DNA of 64,000 nucleotides from Actinernus sp. WN-2022 (Eukaryota; Cnidaria; Anthozoa; Actiniaria; Actinernidae): positions 15,591,524 to 15,655,523 of the forward strand of contig JAOWCC010001501.1 in NCBI GenBank assembly GCA_030867875.1, given 5' to 3'. The translations under genes and the position numbers were made by a program. Shown in pieces: positions 55,401 through 61,864 of this stretch (position 1 is its first letter; every line of letters begins with the position of its first letter). The notes beneath the pieces were generated by a model. The model was not told the origin of the DNA. It saw only the letters and a program-made list of their open reading frames with translations, and searched no databases.

Positions 55401-58308
55401 TAAGTAGTTTAGCCAACCAGATTGCAGGATTCGTGTTAGAATACCAGCTGGTTTTTACTAAACTCGAGGTCTTGGAAAGCTTCGGATGCACGAACCGAAC
55501 GCGAGTACATTCAGCAGCTTTTAAAGACCTCGAAAGTGCATTATTTTTATAGAGCCTATAGGTAAACTATCTTCTATTTGTTTTATCGATCCCATGCGTT
55601 TGTCCCTAGGCTCGGTTTCAGCCGCTGGGGTGTCGTTTCTCCAAAACGGCTGGGCGCGCGGTCAACACACCGTTTCCGTGACGTCACCTGATTAAAATTC
55701 AGTATTATTCAATTTGCGTGTTTTGACAAGAAAAGCCGTGTACCCTTTCACGACTGAAGCGTAGGCTCTAAACTTTCAAAACACACTGGACTCTAAACTA
55801 AAACTCCAAATGTGAAATGAATTCTCAAGAACAAACGCTATTTAAAATTATTGAGAAACTAGGCTGCATTATTTGTTACTCTGTAATATTAGTGCCGCTC
55901 AAGACACCTCGCTGACAGAAATTAAAAGCCGAAATACGGTGATAAAGTTCAGATAATTATCTCGGAGCTATTCTGAGCTAGAGTCGAGTATTCCCGCTCA
56001 GTACTTGTGTAGATTAATATGTCTTGGAGACCTTAAAAAAAATCCACAAACGTAATACATAGGACTTGAAGAATTGTAAAACTCGTTTGATGCAGCGATT
56101 TTCAAGTGAATTGTGATCGCAGAGTAAAACGCGTAAACGTGGCCTGAGTCAGAATCAGACGTGATTTCCTGTCTTATATCTCTTTTAATATGGAGTCGTC
56201 CGTCTTTTCTTTTCCGAAAAAGGCAGCACTAATTTTCTTTGAAGTAAGAATGGCTACCTGGTCTTGCATAGGCAAAGTTAAATGAGAAATGACTGAACGT
56301 AGATTACGGGCTTAGATTCGTGACCTTCGAGCTTGGTACAACTACAAGTGACGGTTTCCCAAGTGACTTTCCAGAGCCGGAGAGTTTACTGACAAAGTGT
56401 CTTCACCCAAAACTAACTCTCTTACTGCTTCCTTGTGTGAATCCTTGAATTATTCGAAACCAAACTTTTCCAGAGCAAATTTAAAGCATTTTGGAACAGC
56501 AATCAAAGCTTTTGTTCCGCCTTTCAAAAGCTTATAATGTCAATTATGCAAATATCTTCAGCGACAGGATTTTAGTGGCAAGTTTTTGATTGGCTAAAAC
56601 CCGACAATGTCTCAGCTCGCGCGCCCAGCCGTGAGCGGGGAGAGGATCGCGGGCTCACCGAAACCCCCACGGCTGGAAACCGAGCCTAGTTGGTCCCGCG
56701 TGAAAGTGTTTTTTTTATATATATAAAACGCGATGAGCTCAACATTTTCAGTAACCTGAGTATCAGGCCTTCTTTTTCTCTGGGGAAAGCCCGATACTCG
56801 GGTTACATTTTCAGCGACCAATGAAATCTCGTGTTCTTAGTATGCTCCCGTAATTGATATTATAAATATTATATGTATGCGAGAAATTACATCACCAGTT
56901 TACAGTTGTTATAATAATATTAGAATACTTGTAAAAGTAATATCTTAATTCTAATTTCTTAGAGCGGTTTTCGACTGAGTGTCGAAAGTCGTGATAATTG
57001 ATTGCGTTGGTTTTGCGTTCGCTTAGCTTTTCTATTGGCTGTGAAAAATGTTTTCTTATTATAAGCCAATCAAGTTCTAAACTAAAACGGTTACCAAATG
57101 TTGGTTTGGGTATGTCACCCATTCAATTTTCGTTTTAGCGAGAGTTATCCACGATTGCGTTTACTTTTCCTCGTGATTGGTTCTAGTAAAACTAATCACG
57201 AATTACTCCAGATCGTGATTGGCTCGTTGCTGTTTTACTTGCTTGTGATTGGCTCGTTGTGTTTTTACTTGATCGTGATTGGCTCGTTGCTGTTTTACTT
57301 GCTCCCGTGATTGGCTCTGTAATTACTTTGTTTTCGCTTTTCATATATCCGGCCGGTTTGAAATGGGTGAAGTGGTTCTTGTTGTACAAAAGGAAACAGG
57401 CCTTTCTTTCACAAACGTAAAACTTGGCGTTTTCAAGTTGTGTTTTTGAAGATAACAGCCAAATTGTTGGCAACTACATGCATTCTCACACGCAGTTATT
57501 GTATTTTGTAACTTGAAACTTGTTTTATCCCGTCGTGGTTTCTTGTGTCCCTAAACGGTATACATTGTGGGGTAGAACTGGCTAGTTCTCCTTCCTGCAT
57601 GAGTAGGGCCACACAAAACGTTGTGCTCCGCTGGCCGAAAGAATGAAGGCTCTGGTTTCAAATACAAGTTTCCGAGGTCTTAAACTTTTTTAGTTCATCA
57701 TTTTATCGAGGCTATAGGTAATTTAGGCATGGTTAAAGAACCAGCGACTACTGGGGGCCCTGTGGTGTGCTCGCGTGGCGACGCACGCTCTGGGCACGTC
57801 AAAACGCATGCGCACGACGTTTTTCCGCGGTGTGGAGTAGGAGGCACTGGAAACTAGAATGGAGTAGGGCCAGTCAGAACTGAGGTGTTCCATTTGAGAA
57901 CTGGCCAATCAGACCAATTGGTTAGTGTAAATGGGAAGCATACAGTAGAGTAGAGTAAAAGTCTCCGGATACATAGTGCAGAACGTTGAACAATATGAAT
58001 CAGGAGACTGTTTCCTCTTGTGTAAACGTAAACTAAATAGAAAACAGCTCTAATATTCTTATTTACTAGTATTAATTGTAATATTTATTTTTATTTCTCC
58101 GCAGTTCTCAGTGCTCTACTTTGTTGCCTTTATTTTGACCATATCTGGACTGGTTATTTATAATTCCAAATCTGTTCCTACTGCTCAATCAAGAGATGAC
58201 TACTCTGACTTGCAGGAGGTACAGGAGTCAACTGACAACCTCCAGTTACACGGTTGCTGTCAAAACAGGACTGAAATGGAGTGGGAGGGAAGTCAGGCCG
58301 AGAATTAG
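34356..58308 (+). CDS. SLC35F1/F2-like: SLC35F1/F2-like multipass carrier, seven exons
   Basis: join(34356..34441, 41686..41983, 42893..43052, 46145..46301, 48572..48624, 50508..50662, 58105..58308), 1,113 bases, 370 residues. Every junction is GT-AG and keeps frame (phases 2,0,1,2,1,0). Hallmarks are GQVLSLCLCGTGVFSQLLA, VEANFLVVKAYQYTNLTSIQ, EFLGMIGLFGSLISGIQ and MVNLSLLTADFYTLLFGLLL, which match SLC35F1/F2 closely and in order; human SLC35F2 is 374 residues. Ten membrane helices are expected for the drug/metabolite transporter fold. SLC35F2 imports the drug YM155 and is reported to carry queuine/queuosine; the natural substrate here is unknown. I cannot say whether it is orthologous to F1 or F2. 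The introns are 2-7 kb and full of mobile elements. Confidence 0.88.
34541..34985 (-). pseudogene. LINE copy, 3' part, minus strand
   Basis: The minus strand encodes RFETVSYGKHSIRYLGPFIW and a basic C-terminus of a reverse-transcriptase ORF, then a short UTR and an (ATT)n tail reading out at 34541. It is head to head with, and the same family as, the copy at 35043-36120. Confidence 0.78.
35043..36120 (+). pseudogene. LINE copy, 3' part, plus strand, interrupted by a poly-G-ended MITE
   Basis: RALRAVYCNKTMDYFTLLQT and GLPTLYNRRLQDIGILMYK (from 35064) continue in an altered frame as ADFTIPRFNTVSYGKHTISY and then, across the insertion, LTDNCDNCFLCSN and a stop. It ends AATAAAGTTTATTATTATTA. A 22-bp direct duplication (ATGAATCTGCTACAGGAACG) lies at 35041-35083. 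Confidence 0.82.
35437..35750. mobile_element. Poly-G-ended MITE inside the LINE, 8-bp target duplication
   Basis: The left end CCGGGG... (about 18 G) then ACTCCCATATAAAAGG, and the right end CCTCACATAAGGGAGTCCCC then more C's and GGG, are inverted. TCGCTGAC flanks both sides (35429-35436 and 35751-35758). Removing one copy with the element rejoins the LINE frame. Confidence 0.9.
36172..36300. repeat. CCCCAG-rich repeat fragment
   Basis: GCCGGGGTCGGGCAG, then TTCCCCACCCTGGGGAAATA. A partly inverted match is at 39690-39775 (TTCCCCAGGGTGGGGATG, CCATCCCCGGTTT), so the retroelement between them may be inserted in one older element. Confidence 0.4.
36493..36534 (-). ncRNA. Possible hammerhead-ribozyme core at the Penelope end
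   Basis: The minus strand reads CTGATGA (36524-36518), then AGGCCGAAGTGCC and GAAAC (36504-36500). CTGATGA...GAAA around a short GGC/GCC stem is the hammerhead core, and hammerheads are known in Penelope-like elements. An extra A follows CTGATGA, and I could not fit the third stem with confidence, so it may be a decayed copy. Confidence 0.35.
36737..37406 (-). pseudogene. Penelope GIY-YIG endonuclease domain
   Basis: Two overlapping frames (37406-37011 and 37021-36737). The first has paired cysteines (CFKCQKNCDVC) and then TVVYLASCTKCNIQYVGSTT, the GIY-YIG core with the first Tyr in VYLASC and YVG following. The second has RKLLTTEAYWMSQLRTLQPF and GLN, the usual C-terminus. A one-frame slip separates them. 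Confidence 0.85.
37490..38056 (-). pseudogene. Penelope reverse-transcriptase palm region
   Basis: Minus-strand frame 38056-37868 reads GTLLVSWDVVAMFPNIDNNL, the RT motif A (DV..[ML][FY].NI). 37807-37490 reads SVPYGVALRVNRNCSSRTI, then KCSEYNKYLKRQGYP-like residues, typical of the thumb. Stops and frame shifts separate the parts, and the catalytic YADD segment is lost or unreadable. Confidence 0.75.
38407..39440 (-). pseudogene. Penelope N-terminal region
   Basis: Frames 39440-39150, 39189-38809 and 38697-38407 together give a basic N-terminal part and the NLSKGEREALKTLCQDD segment, which in other Penelope-like proteins leads into the RT domain. They overlap in different phases, so the ORF is broken. 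Confidence 0.65.
39535..39680. repeat. Fragment related to the CAACCTCGTTCCCAGGG foldbacks
   Basis: CCAAGATGGCAACCTCAATC, TTGTTCCCAGGGTCTTACG and TTGACTGAGAAGACACTGGG resemble parts of the arms at 51310-52529. Confidence 0.4.
39681..40160. repeat. CCCCAG/CAAATGCCCC-rich repeat region
   Basis: Many short CAAATRCCCC and CCCCAGG segments in a row, for example at 39750, 39865, 39925 and 39955. No coding capacity supported. Confidence 0.4.
40337..40499. repeat. Inverted repeat, 163 bp
   Basis: AATTGAAGGGCTCTGTGCAA with TAAGTGACTTTGATCAA pairs with TTGATCAAAGTCACTTACGT followed by TTGCACAGAACCCTTCAATT. Confidence 0.82.
40500..41685. other. SLC35F intron 1, end part
   Basis: No gene supported. 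The segment 41310-41595 resembles 46625-46805 (GATTGCAAAGC.TTAGGAAG, TTCTGACAAACTTT, GTTCAGAGACT), a dispersed repeat pair. Confidence 0.45.
41686..41983 (+). CDS. SLC35F1/F2-like: SLC35F-like exon 2 (first membrane helices)
   Basis: Acceptor GTTTCAG|AAAACA completes Arg from exon 1; donor ATCCAG|GTACTA in phase 0. It encodes LIIACGQVLSLCLCGTGVFS, a loop with ETPTAQSFLNYLLLG and GLIDVEANFLVVKAYQYTNL. These are the most conserved SLC35F segments. Confidence 0.93.
42540..42790 (+). repeat. Tandem repeat, about 110-120 bp, two to three diverged copies
   Basis: GAATATCAAGCACC.TTGG and AGAGAGAAGGGA occur at 42540, 42660 and (diverged) 42760, with TCTATTAGATGTCTAATGTG between. In SLC35F intron 2. 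Confidence 0.7.
42893..43052 (+). CDS. SLC35F1/F2-like: SLC35F-like exon 3
   Basis: Acceptor TTTCAG|GTCCTT, donor GGACCTG|GTAAGT, phase 0 in and phase 1 out. Encodes VLDCFSLVTVLALSFLFLK, then VRYKLIHYVGVGICLVGITC, two membrane helices. Confidence 0.92.
43364..43503. mobile_element. MITE of the GGGCCCGGTTGTT family, second copy
   Basis: GGGCCCGGTTGTTTGAAGCA with AGGTTAAGCGCTAACCC; right end TTGAACAACCTGGTCC. Centre GGGTTAAACTGTACAGATTA is nearly the same as in 28194-28334. Confidence 0.85.
44115..44600 (+). repeat. Tandem repeat, four units of about 115-135 bp
   Basis: AGGCATGGTA...TGGGTCCCCA-type starts at 44133, 44246, 44377 and 44511, each followed by an AATGATGACGTCAT-type core and ATTAAGTACATGCCC. 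Units differ by internal deletion of a CATTTCTAATGCCAGA segment. Confidence 0.88.
45479..45895. mobile_element. Long-arm MITE, TTAA-AGTGC ends, 417 bp
   Basis: TTAAAGTGCATATAAGCCCT with AGCCAGTTATCTTTGAT; the right end is the inverse, to GCACTTTAA. Arms include GGTAGAATATTTCTTGATTT. Family relatives at 49838-50363 and 50955-51290. Confidence 0.88.
46145..46301 (+). CDS. SLC35F1/F2-like: SLC35F-like exon 4
   Basis: Acceptor TTTTCAG|GTAAAA, donor TTCAAAT|GTAAGT, phase 1 in and phase 2 out. It encodes NQVLGDALVLCGSILYGLSN, then EFVVKTYNIVEFLGMIGLFG. Highly conserved in SLC35F1/F2. No single long frame marks it, because the flanking introns carry stops. Confidence 0.93.
47094..47710 (+). repeat. 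Minisatellite of CCCCTCTGCTCCCCTC-type units, about 600 bp
   Basis: About 35-40 units of roughly 15-16 bases, pyrimidine-rich on the plus strand, with variants CCCATC, GTGCCCTCTC and TTCCCCTC. It produces long open frames in several phases on both strands (up to 243 codons), none real. A strong purine/pyrimidine asymmetry would favour triplex or slipped structures. Confidence 0.95.
48572..48624 (+). CDS. SLC35F1/F2-like: SLC35F-like exon 5 (53 bases)
   Basis: Acceptor TTAACAG|GGTCAT, donor GATGTTG|GTAAGT; phase 2 in, phase 1 out. Encodes VILERQALASITWHYDV, matching the LLIVEYKDIASIHWDW segment of human SLC35F2. Too short to appear as an ORF. Confidence 0.88.
48625..49837. other. SLC35F intron 5, part
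   Basis: AT-rich. Short frames at 49175-49477 and 49323-49514 are not supported. The sequence ACATGGCGGAAATCGTAGCG at 49556 resembles a start-codon region but leads to no readable exon. Confidence 0.4.
49838..50363. mobile_element. MITE related to 45479, diverged
   Basis: TAAAGTGCATATCAGGTCAA at left, AGTGCACTTTA at right. Internal AAGTAGAATATTTCTTGATT recurs inverted as GAGAAATATTCTACT. Confidence 0.7.
50367..50389 (+). repeat. Poly-T run
   Basis: GGG, then about 21 T bases, ending TTTAAAGAGC. Immediately downstream of the MITE at 49838. Confidence 0.9.
50508..50662 (+). CDS. SLC35F1/F2-like: SLC35F-like exon 6
   Basis: Acceptor GTTCCCAG|TGCTGT, donor TTCAAG|GTATGA, phase 1 in and phase 0 out. 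Encodes VLYFLGFAMFLFLLYTLMPI, MKVSSAAMVNLSLLTADFYT and LLFGLLLFKFK, two helices. Matches the [20 protein letters not shown] region of SLC35F2. Confidence 0.92.
50955..51290. mobile_element. Truncated relative of the 45479 MITE
   Basis: AAAGTAGAATATTTCTAGAT, then GAGTTATTGGGAGTTATAGA. The right end is missing. Confidence 0.5.
51310..52529. mobile_element. Outer foldback with CAACCTC...GAGGTTG ends, 1.2 kb
   Basis: CCCAGGGTCTTCTCGGTCAG with ATCCAAGATGGCGG and CCTGGTAAAGGCTGAA at left; the right end is the inverse (CCGCCATCTTGGATCTGACC, GAGAAGACCCTGGGAACGAG). Another foldback (51402-51879) lies inside. Confidence 0.88.
51402..51879. mobile_element. Inner foldback, same ends, 478 bp
   Basis: CAACCTCGTTCCCAGGGGTC with TTTACG and AAAGTACCCCTGGTACAGGC pairs with GCCTGTACCAGGGGTACTTT and GACCCCTGGGAACGAGGTTG. 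Ends are the same as those of the outer element, so one element has inserted in another of its family. Confidence 0.88.
52630..52800. repeat. Inverted repeat, about 170 bp
   Basis: CACTTTTAATGTATTTGCAT with ACTTTCGTGCATG pairs with CATGCATGAAGGTATGCAAA followed by TACATTAAAGGTGG. Directly upstream of the LINE at 52820. Confidence 0.75.
52820..54078 (+). pseudogene. CR1/L2-like LINE, 3' half of the reverse-transcriptase ORF
   Basis: Frames in three phases give VVLVLLHLTAAFHMLDRNIL, then FYADDTQIYVAVNPEQSTNA (YADD at 53142-53153), NTKNMLLSNPGKTEVLHFTS, VISQLDYCNSLLYGI and YGDRAFFFSAPKLWNTIPEE. These are standard CR1/L2-like motifs. It then ends CCCTATAAGAATGCTAATAT and (ATT)n. At least three frame shifts show it is dead. 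Confidence 0.9.
54110..55150. repeat. Mosaic of GGGAAACTATCAGTC-type repeats
   Basis: GGGAAACTATCAGATGATAG (about 54098), GGGAAACTATAAGTCGATAG (about 54765) and GAGAAACTATCAGTCCAATC (about 55103) are related, as are GTGTCTGTC.GAGG.ACTAT at 54203 and 54872. Includes an inverted element 54364-54545. Confidence 0.65.
54364..54545. mobile_element. MITE, diverged relative of the 21228 family
   Basis: CCTTTTCCCAATGTTGTCCC with ATTTCAGATTACGTGACC; right TGAAATGGGACAACATTGAG, then AAAAGGTG. Mid part lacks similarity. Confidence 0.65.
55265..55393. mobile_element. MITE, complete copy of the TAGGCCATTTTGA family, 129 bp
   Basis: TAGGCCATTTTGACGATGTT with GCGCACGCATC at left; right GCGCGGGCAACATCGTTAAA, then TGGCCTA. 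Relative at 22921-23047. Confidence 0.82.
55607..56688. mobile_element. 1,082-bp element with TAGGCTCGGTTTC ends and 9-bp duplication
   Basis: TAGGCTCGGTTTCAGCCG and CGGCTGGAAACCGAGCCTA are inverted. Direct repeats GTTTGTCCC (55598-55606) and GTTGGTCCC (56689-56697) differ at one base. The minus-strand frame at 56612-56821 is not supported as a gene. Inner part carries many short motifs but no transposase. Confidence 0.78.
56750..56806. repeat. Short hairpin
   Basis: GTAACCTGAGTATCAGGCCT with TC pairs with GCCCGATACTCGGGTTAC. Loop about 20 bases. Confidence 0.65.
57211..57328 (+). repeat. 30-bp minisatellite, about 3.6 units
   Basis: Units at 57211, 57241, 57271 and 57301. Each contains GTGATTGGCTCGTTG, so ATTGG, the inverse CCAAT box, is repeated every 30 bases. 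A related ATTGG also lies just upstream at 57177. Confidence 0.9.
58105..58308 (+). CDS. SLC35F1/F2-like: SLC35F-like exon 7: last helix and cytosolic tail
   Basis: Acceptor CTCCGCAG|TTCTCA in phase 0. Encodes FSVLYFVAFILTISGLVIYN and a polar tail of about 45 residues ending at TAG. Matches the [20 protein letters not shown] helix of human SLC35F2. The tail is not conserved. Confidence 0.92.
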   Translation, partial: FSVLYFVAFILTISGLVIYNSKSVPTAQSRDDYSDLQEVQESTDNLQLHGCCQNRTEMEWEGSQAEN

Positions 58309-58730
58309 CTGTCTGTTTTAAAAGGAAAGTAGGATTCATGGACTAGTAATATTATTTCTAACTTCACTGTCCAAGCACAGGTGCTATTGTAGCATACATG
58401 TACATGCAACTTTTCTTTTAGCTAATAGCTATCCCTTGTGAATATTTAGGGATGCGTTGTTTTAAATGTGAAATAGTCTGCATGCAGTTTTATTTTCGAG
58501 TAAAGTGGTGACTTTTCAAATACATTCTCCATTATAGTTCAGATGTATTAAGACTCGTTCTATGAATGATTTGGGATTTAAAGTGGGTAAGGTTTTTTAA
58601 ATTTTGGGGTAGGTTTTCAGAAGGTTTGTATGGAAATTTGAGAAAATGAATTATTCAAGAGCCAAGTGGTGGGGTATTCTGCAATCGCTCCGAAATTCTA
58701 GATTTTCGTAAACATGTGTACATAACATTT
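58309..58730 (+). other. SLC35F-like 3' UTR, end not defined
   Basis: AT-rich, no frame. The nearest AATAAA lies inside the dispersed repeat beginning 58731, so the true end cannot be set. Confidence 0.35.
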
Positions 58731-59075
58731 GAAAAGGACCCCTGTCTTATCAGAGAACTGAGAAATCGGGTCAATTCTAGCTTTCGAGAAGTTAATAACA
58801 ATAAATAACAACACAACCACAGTCAATAATTTGGTATTAGACTAAAGTTACGGTTTTAGCTACATTTGTTCTTACATTTACAAGCTGTTGTATCTGGAGC
58901 ATGGCGTTTAAATCAAAATATGTGATAAAGTCCCGTCCAAAGCCCGCGTAACTCCTCTCAGCTTTAGAAAAGAAAATATTGGCATTTCAGTTGAAGAAAC
59001 CTTTGGTTTACGCAAAATAATAGCTAAAATTAAAGGCTTTGCTAAGTCAAAACTCCGCTCGTCGCCATCTTGAAA
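58731..59075 (-). repeat. Dispersed repeat with conserved minus-strand frame (copy 2)
   Basis: Aligns with 8851-9229 over its length (AACTGAGAAATCGGGTC, CATTTACAAGCTGTTGT, CCTCTCAGCTTTAGAAAAG). Minus-strand peptide SFDLAKPLILAIILRKPKVS with FLKLRGVTRALDG. One base is missing after the ATG relative to copy 1. Confidence 0.65.
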
Positions 59076-59291
59076 ACCAAGGAAATAGTGTCCACTGTTC
59101 ACGTGACTCAGCACCGTGCAATATGATTGGTGGCGAATAGAACTTGAAAGAAGGTTGCTGGCGACACAAAAATAAAAATAAACGAGGCCCTGAGTAGTCT
59201 CAACTCGGGCCACCTAGGAATAGGTGAATACATGGAGTTCTAGCATATTTTTGTGTCCTATACATGGTTCGTGCTAGGGGAACCGGATAAT

Positions 59292-59335
59292 AGACCTAGT
59301 CAGCTTGCCTGTTTGTTGCCCCGTTTCAGACCATG
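59292..59335 (+). repeat. Single arm of the 21228 MITE family
   Basis: TAGACCTAGTCAGCTTGCCT, then GTTTGTTGCCCCGTTTCAG. No inverse partner is near, so it is a truncated copy. Confidence 0.65.
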
Positions 59336-59561
59336 ACCATGCGCTTGAAATACTGTACGAAAAATTATATTTAAAAAGTTCCTGCTGCCCAAAAAAACAT
59401 AGCGGCTCAAACAGGATATGGTTAGGGTTAGTTCTGAGAAATCGACATAAGTTTGAAGCTGTAAAACATAAGAATTCTGCAGTGCAGGAAAGTGCGTGAT
59501 TCTGGCGAGCTGTACTAGAAGGCTACATAATTTCTCTCTCGATTCTCTACCTGGTCGTCGC

Positions 59562-59822
59562 CTATAGATGCAGCTGTGATGGGCAAGGTCCTTCCGGGTT
59601 AACGAGGGGTAATATTGCCTTTCGCTGTTCGGGAAATAATTCAGAAATGCCGAAAGTTTCGCACGCTTTCTCCAAAGCCATATCAAGTCCATTTGGGTTG
59701 TCCTTCATGCAGGCTCCACTGGACATTCCACGCATACCTCCGTTTTCTAAAAATAAAACCTTTGCTCTGATTGGTCTAAATGAAATGACGTCATGAACAC
59801 GGTTTTTGTCAAAGTCCATCAA
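59562..59822 (-). pseudogene. Fragment resembling the start of a RecQ-like helicase
   Basis: 86 codons with LEKACETFGISELFPEQRKA, which resembles the Q-type motif (FG...f..Q...i) that begins RecQ-family helicases. The frame then ends without the Walker A motif. Upstream, the residues after MMDFDKNRVHDVISFRPIRA are unknown to me. May be a first exon, a capture by a mobile element or a pseudogene. Confidence 0.45.
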
Positions 59823-60493
59823 ACGGGGAGGTGGGAGGAAGTGAGCGGACGACCTCGTACCGTCTGAAAATCAGGCTAGGACTATCTTTGACCCGGGAGC
59901 TAGGGTAACCCTAGCGCCTTGCATATAAACATGCCCTTAGAAAATACAATCCTAGAAAACAGACCATGAACGGACCACCAAGAACAAACAAATCATGAAC
60001 AGACTGATTGTATCATTTCATATCACGTCAGGGTCAAAGGTATTAATTATGAGAGAGAACATGTTTATTAGAGTTTGCCCCCATAGCTCTCTTATCAGTC
60101 CGGTGGCAAAAAAGTCCTTGCTACTCATGTGTTCGACAAAGTACCGAGATAACTGAAGACACTGAACTCGGTACGTATGAGGGGTTTTCAGAGGGGTAAA
60201 TGAAAACTCGAGGCAAAAACTAATTACATGGCTCCTATCAAATTAAAATAGGAAAAAATCTAGAGAAAAGATGTGAAACCGGGCTTCCTGTGGTATAAGA
60301 GAGACGAGCAAGGGTCTGAGAGGGATCTATCTAAAACATAAGAGTAATCGCACAGGCGAGAACACTCGAACCCTATGGCCTCAACATCCGGGAAGAGTCG
60401 TACTAGATATCTGTTATGACATACGGTCCCGTACTCTTCTTCAACAACTTGGATGGGATGATCGATCACATATCTACAAACTAGAAGAAATAA

Positions 60494-61864
60494 AAAGGTG
60501 CCGGTGAAAAGGTGCGGGTGCGAGTAAAAAGGTGCGGGTAAATATATGCAATGTTTCCGAGATAAAAAAGAAAAAAATTGCGAATTTGGTTTTTTTATGT
60601 AGTCCTTCAAAATAAATCTGGTTCATGTTCACACCCTGTCAGTTTGCCATACCGACATCAAACTGTGGGTAAACAGATACAAGGTAATCGATTATCAAAA
60701 AGCAAAAATAGCGAATTTGCCGGTGCGGGTGAAAAGATGGAAGGTATTCGATTATCAGGGGAAAAGGGAAAGGTGGATGTCTTTACCTAGCATGGCAGCC
60801 CTAAGGCTAAGGCGAATTTGAAATTTCTTATGTAGTCGTTCTATTTTTGGCAATTAAATCTGGTTCATGTTCACACCTTGTCAGTTTGCCATGCCGACAT
60901 CAAGGCACCGAAGCCAAAAGAATCAATGGTTACTGTTAAACTGTATGAAGTGATTCGCGAGGGACATCGAAAAAGTTTTCGACTTGTGACATTAAGTCTA
61001 TATAATGATATTTTCTAGTTCTTCTATGAATTGCTACTAAAACCCGTTGGACGACTGGTGTTTTTTGCAACGGGAGAGCCGGTGTGTAGCTTCTTCAACA
61101 TGTCTTTTGTTCTAAATACGTGTTAACTGATATACCTAAATAATCCGCTAGTGTTGAGGTTACGGCTTGCCATGGACTAAATCTCGCATATCATTACTTC
61201 CATTTCAAGTTAGCGCACGTGTGTTCGACTCTCGTCTCATAGTTTATCTTCTAGAACCTTCACTGATTTGTTATGGTGTCAGATGGAGCTTTGAGTGCCG
61301 ATTTGGAGCAGGTACACTTAATTCCTGGTAATCTTATTTCCGTAACGTTTTTGAAGGTTTTGTACTGACTAAACATTATTTATTGCCAGAATCGTGTAGG
61401 CTTTGAGAGTAATGTCAAACTGACAAGGTGTGAACATGAACCAGATTTAATTGCCAAAAATAGAACGACTACATAAGAAATTTCAAATTCGCCTTAGCCT
61501 TAGGGCTGCCATGCTAGGTAAAGACAGCCACCTTTCCCTTTTCCCCTGATAATCGAATACCTTCCATCTTTTCACCCGCACCGGCAAATTCGCTATTTTT
61601 GCTTTTTGATAATCGATTACCTTGTATCTGTTTACCCACAGTTTGATGTCGGTATGGCAAACTGACAGGGTGTGAACATGAACCAGATTTAATTTGAACG
61701 ACTGCATAAAAATAATCAAATTCGCAATTTTTTCTTTTCTCTCTCGAATACATTGCATATCTTTACCCGCACCTTTTTACCCGAACCCGCACCTTTTTAC
61801 CCGAACCCGCACCTTTTTACCCGCACCCGCACCGTCTACCCGCGACATGCGACCCGCGACCATT
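60494..61864. mobile_element. Large foldback, arms of about 400 bp, 1.37 kb
   Basis: The left arm reads GGTTCATGTTCACACCCTGT, GGTAATCGATTATCAAAAAG, GAAAAGATGGAAGGTATTCG and ATGGCAGCCCTAAGGCTAAG; the right arm (61410-61820) is its inverse, with very few differences. The right end carries CCCGAACCCGCACCTTTTTA repeated three times. Arm frames 60578-60790 and 61753-61514 are mirror images, not genes. Confidence 0.92.

Noticed and set aside
59300..59692. 130-codon minus-strand frame
   Set aside because: Ends in the MITE arm shared with 21228-21445 (KRGNKQAS comes from the repeat) and overlaps the RecQ-like fragment in another phase.
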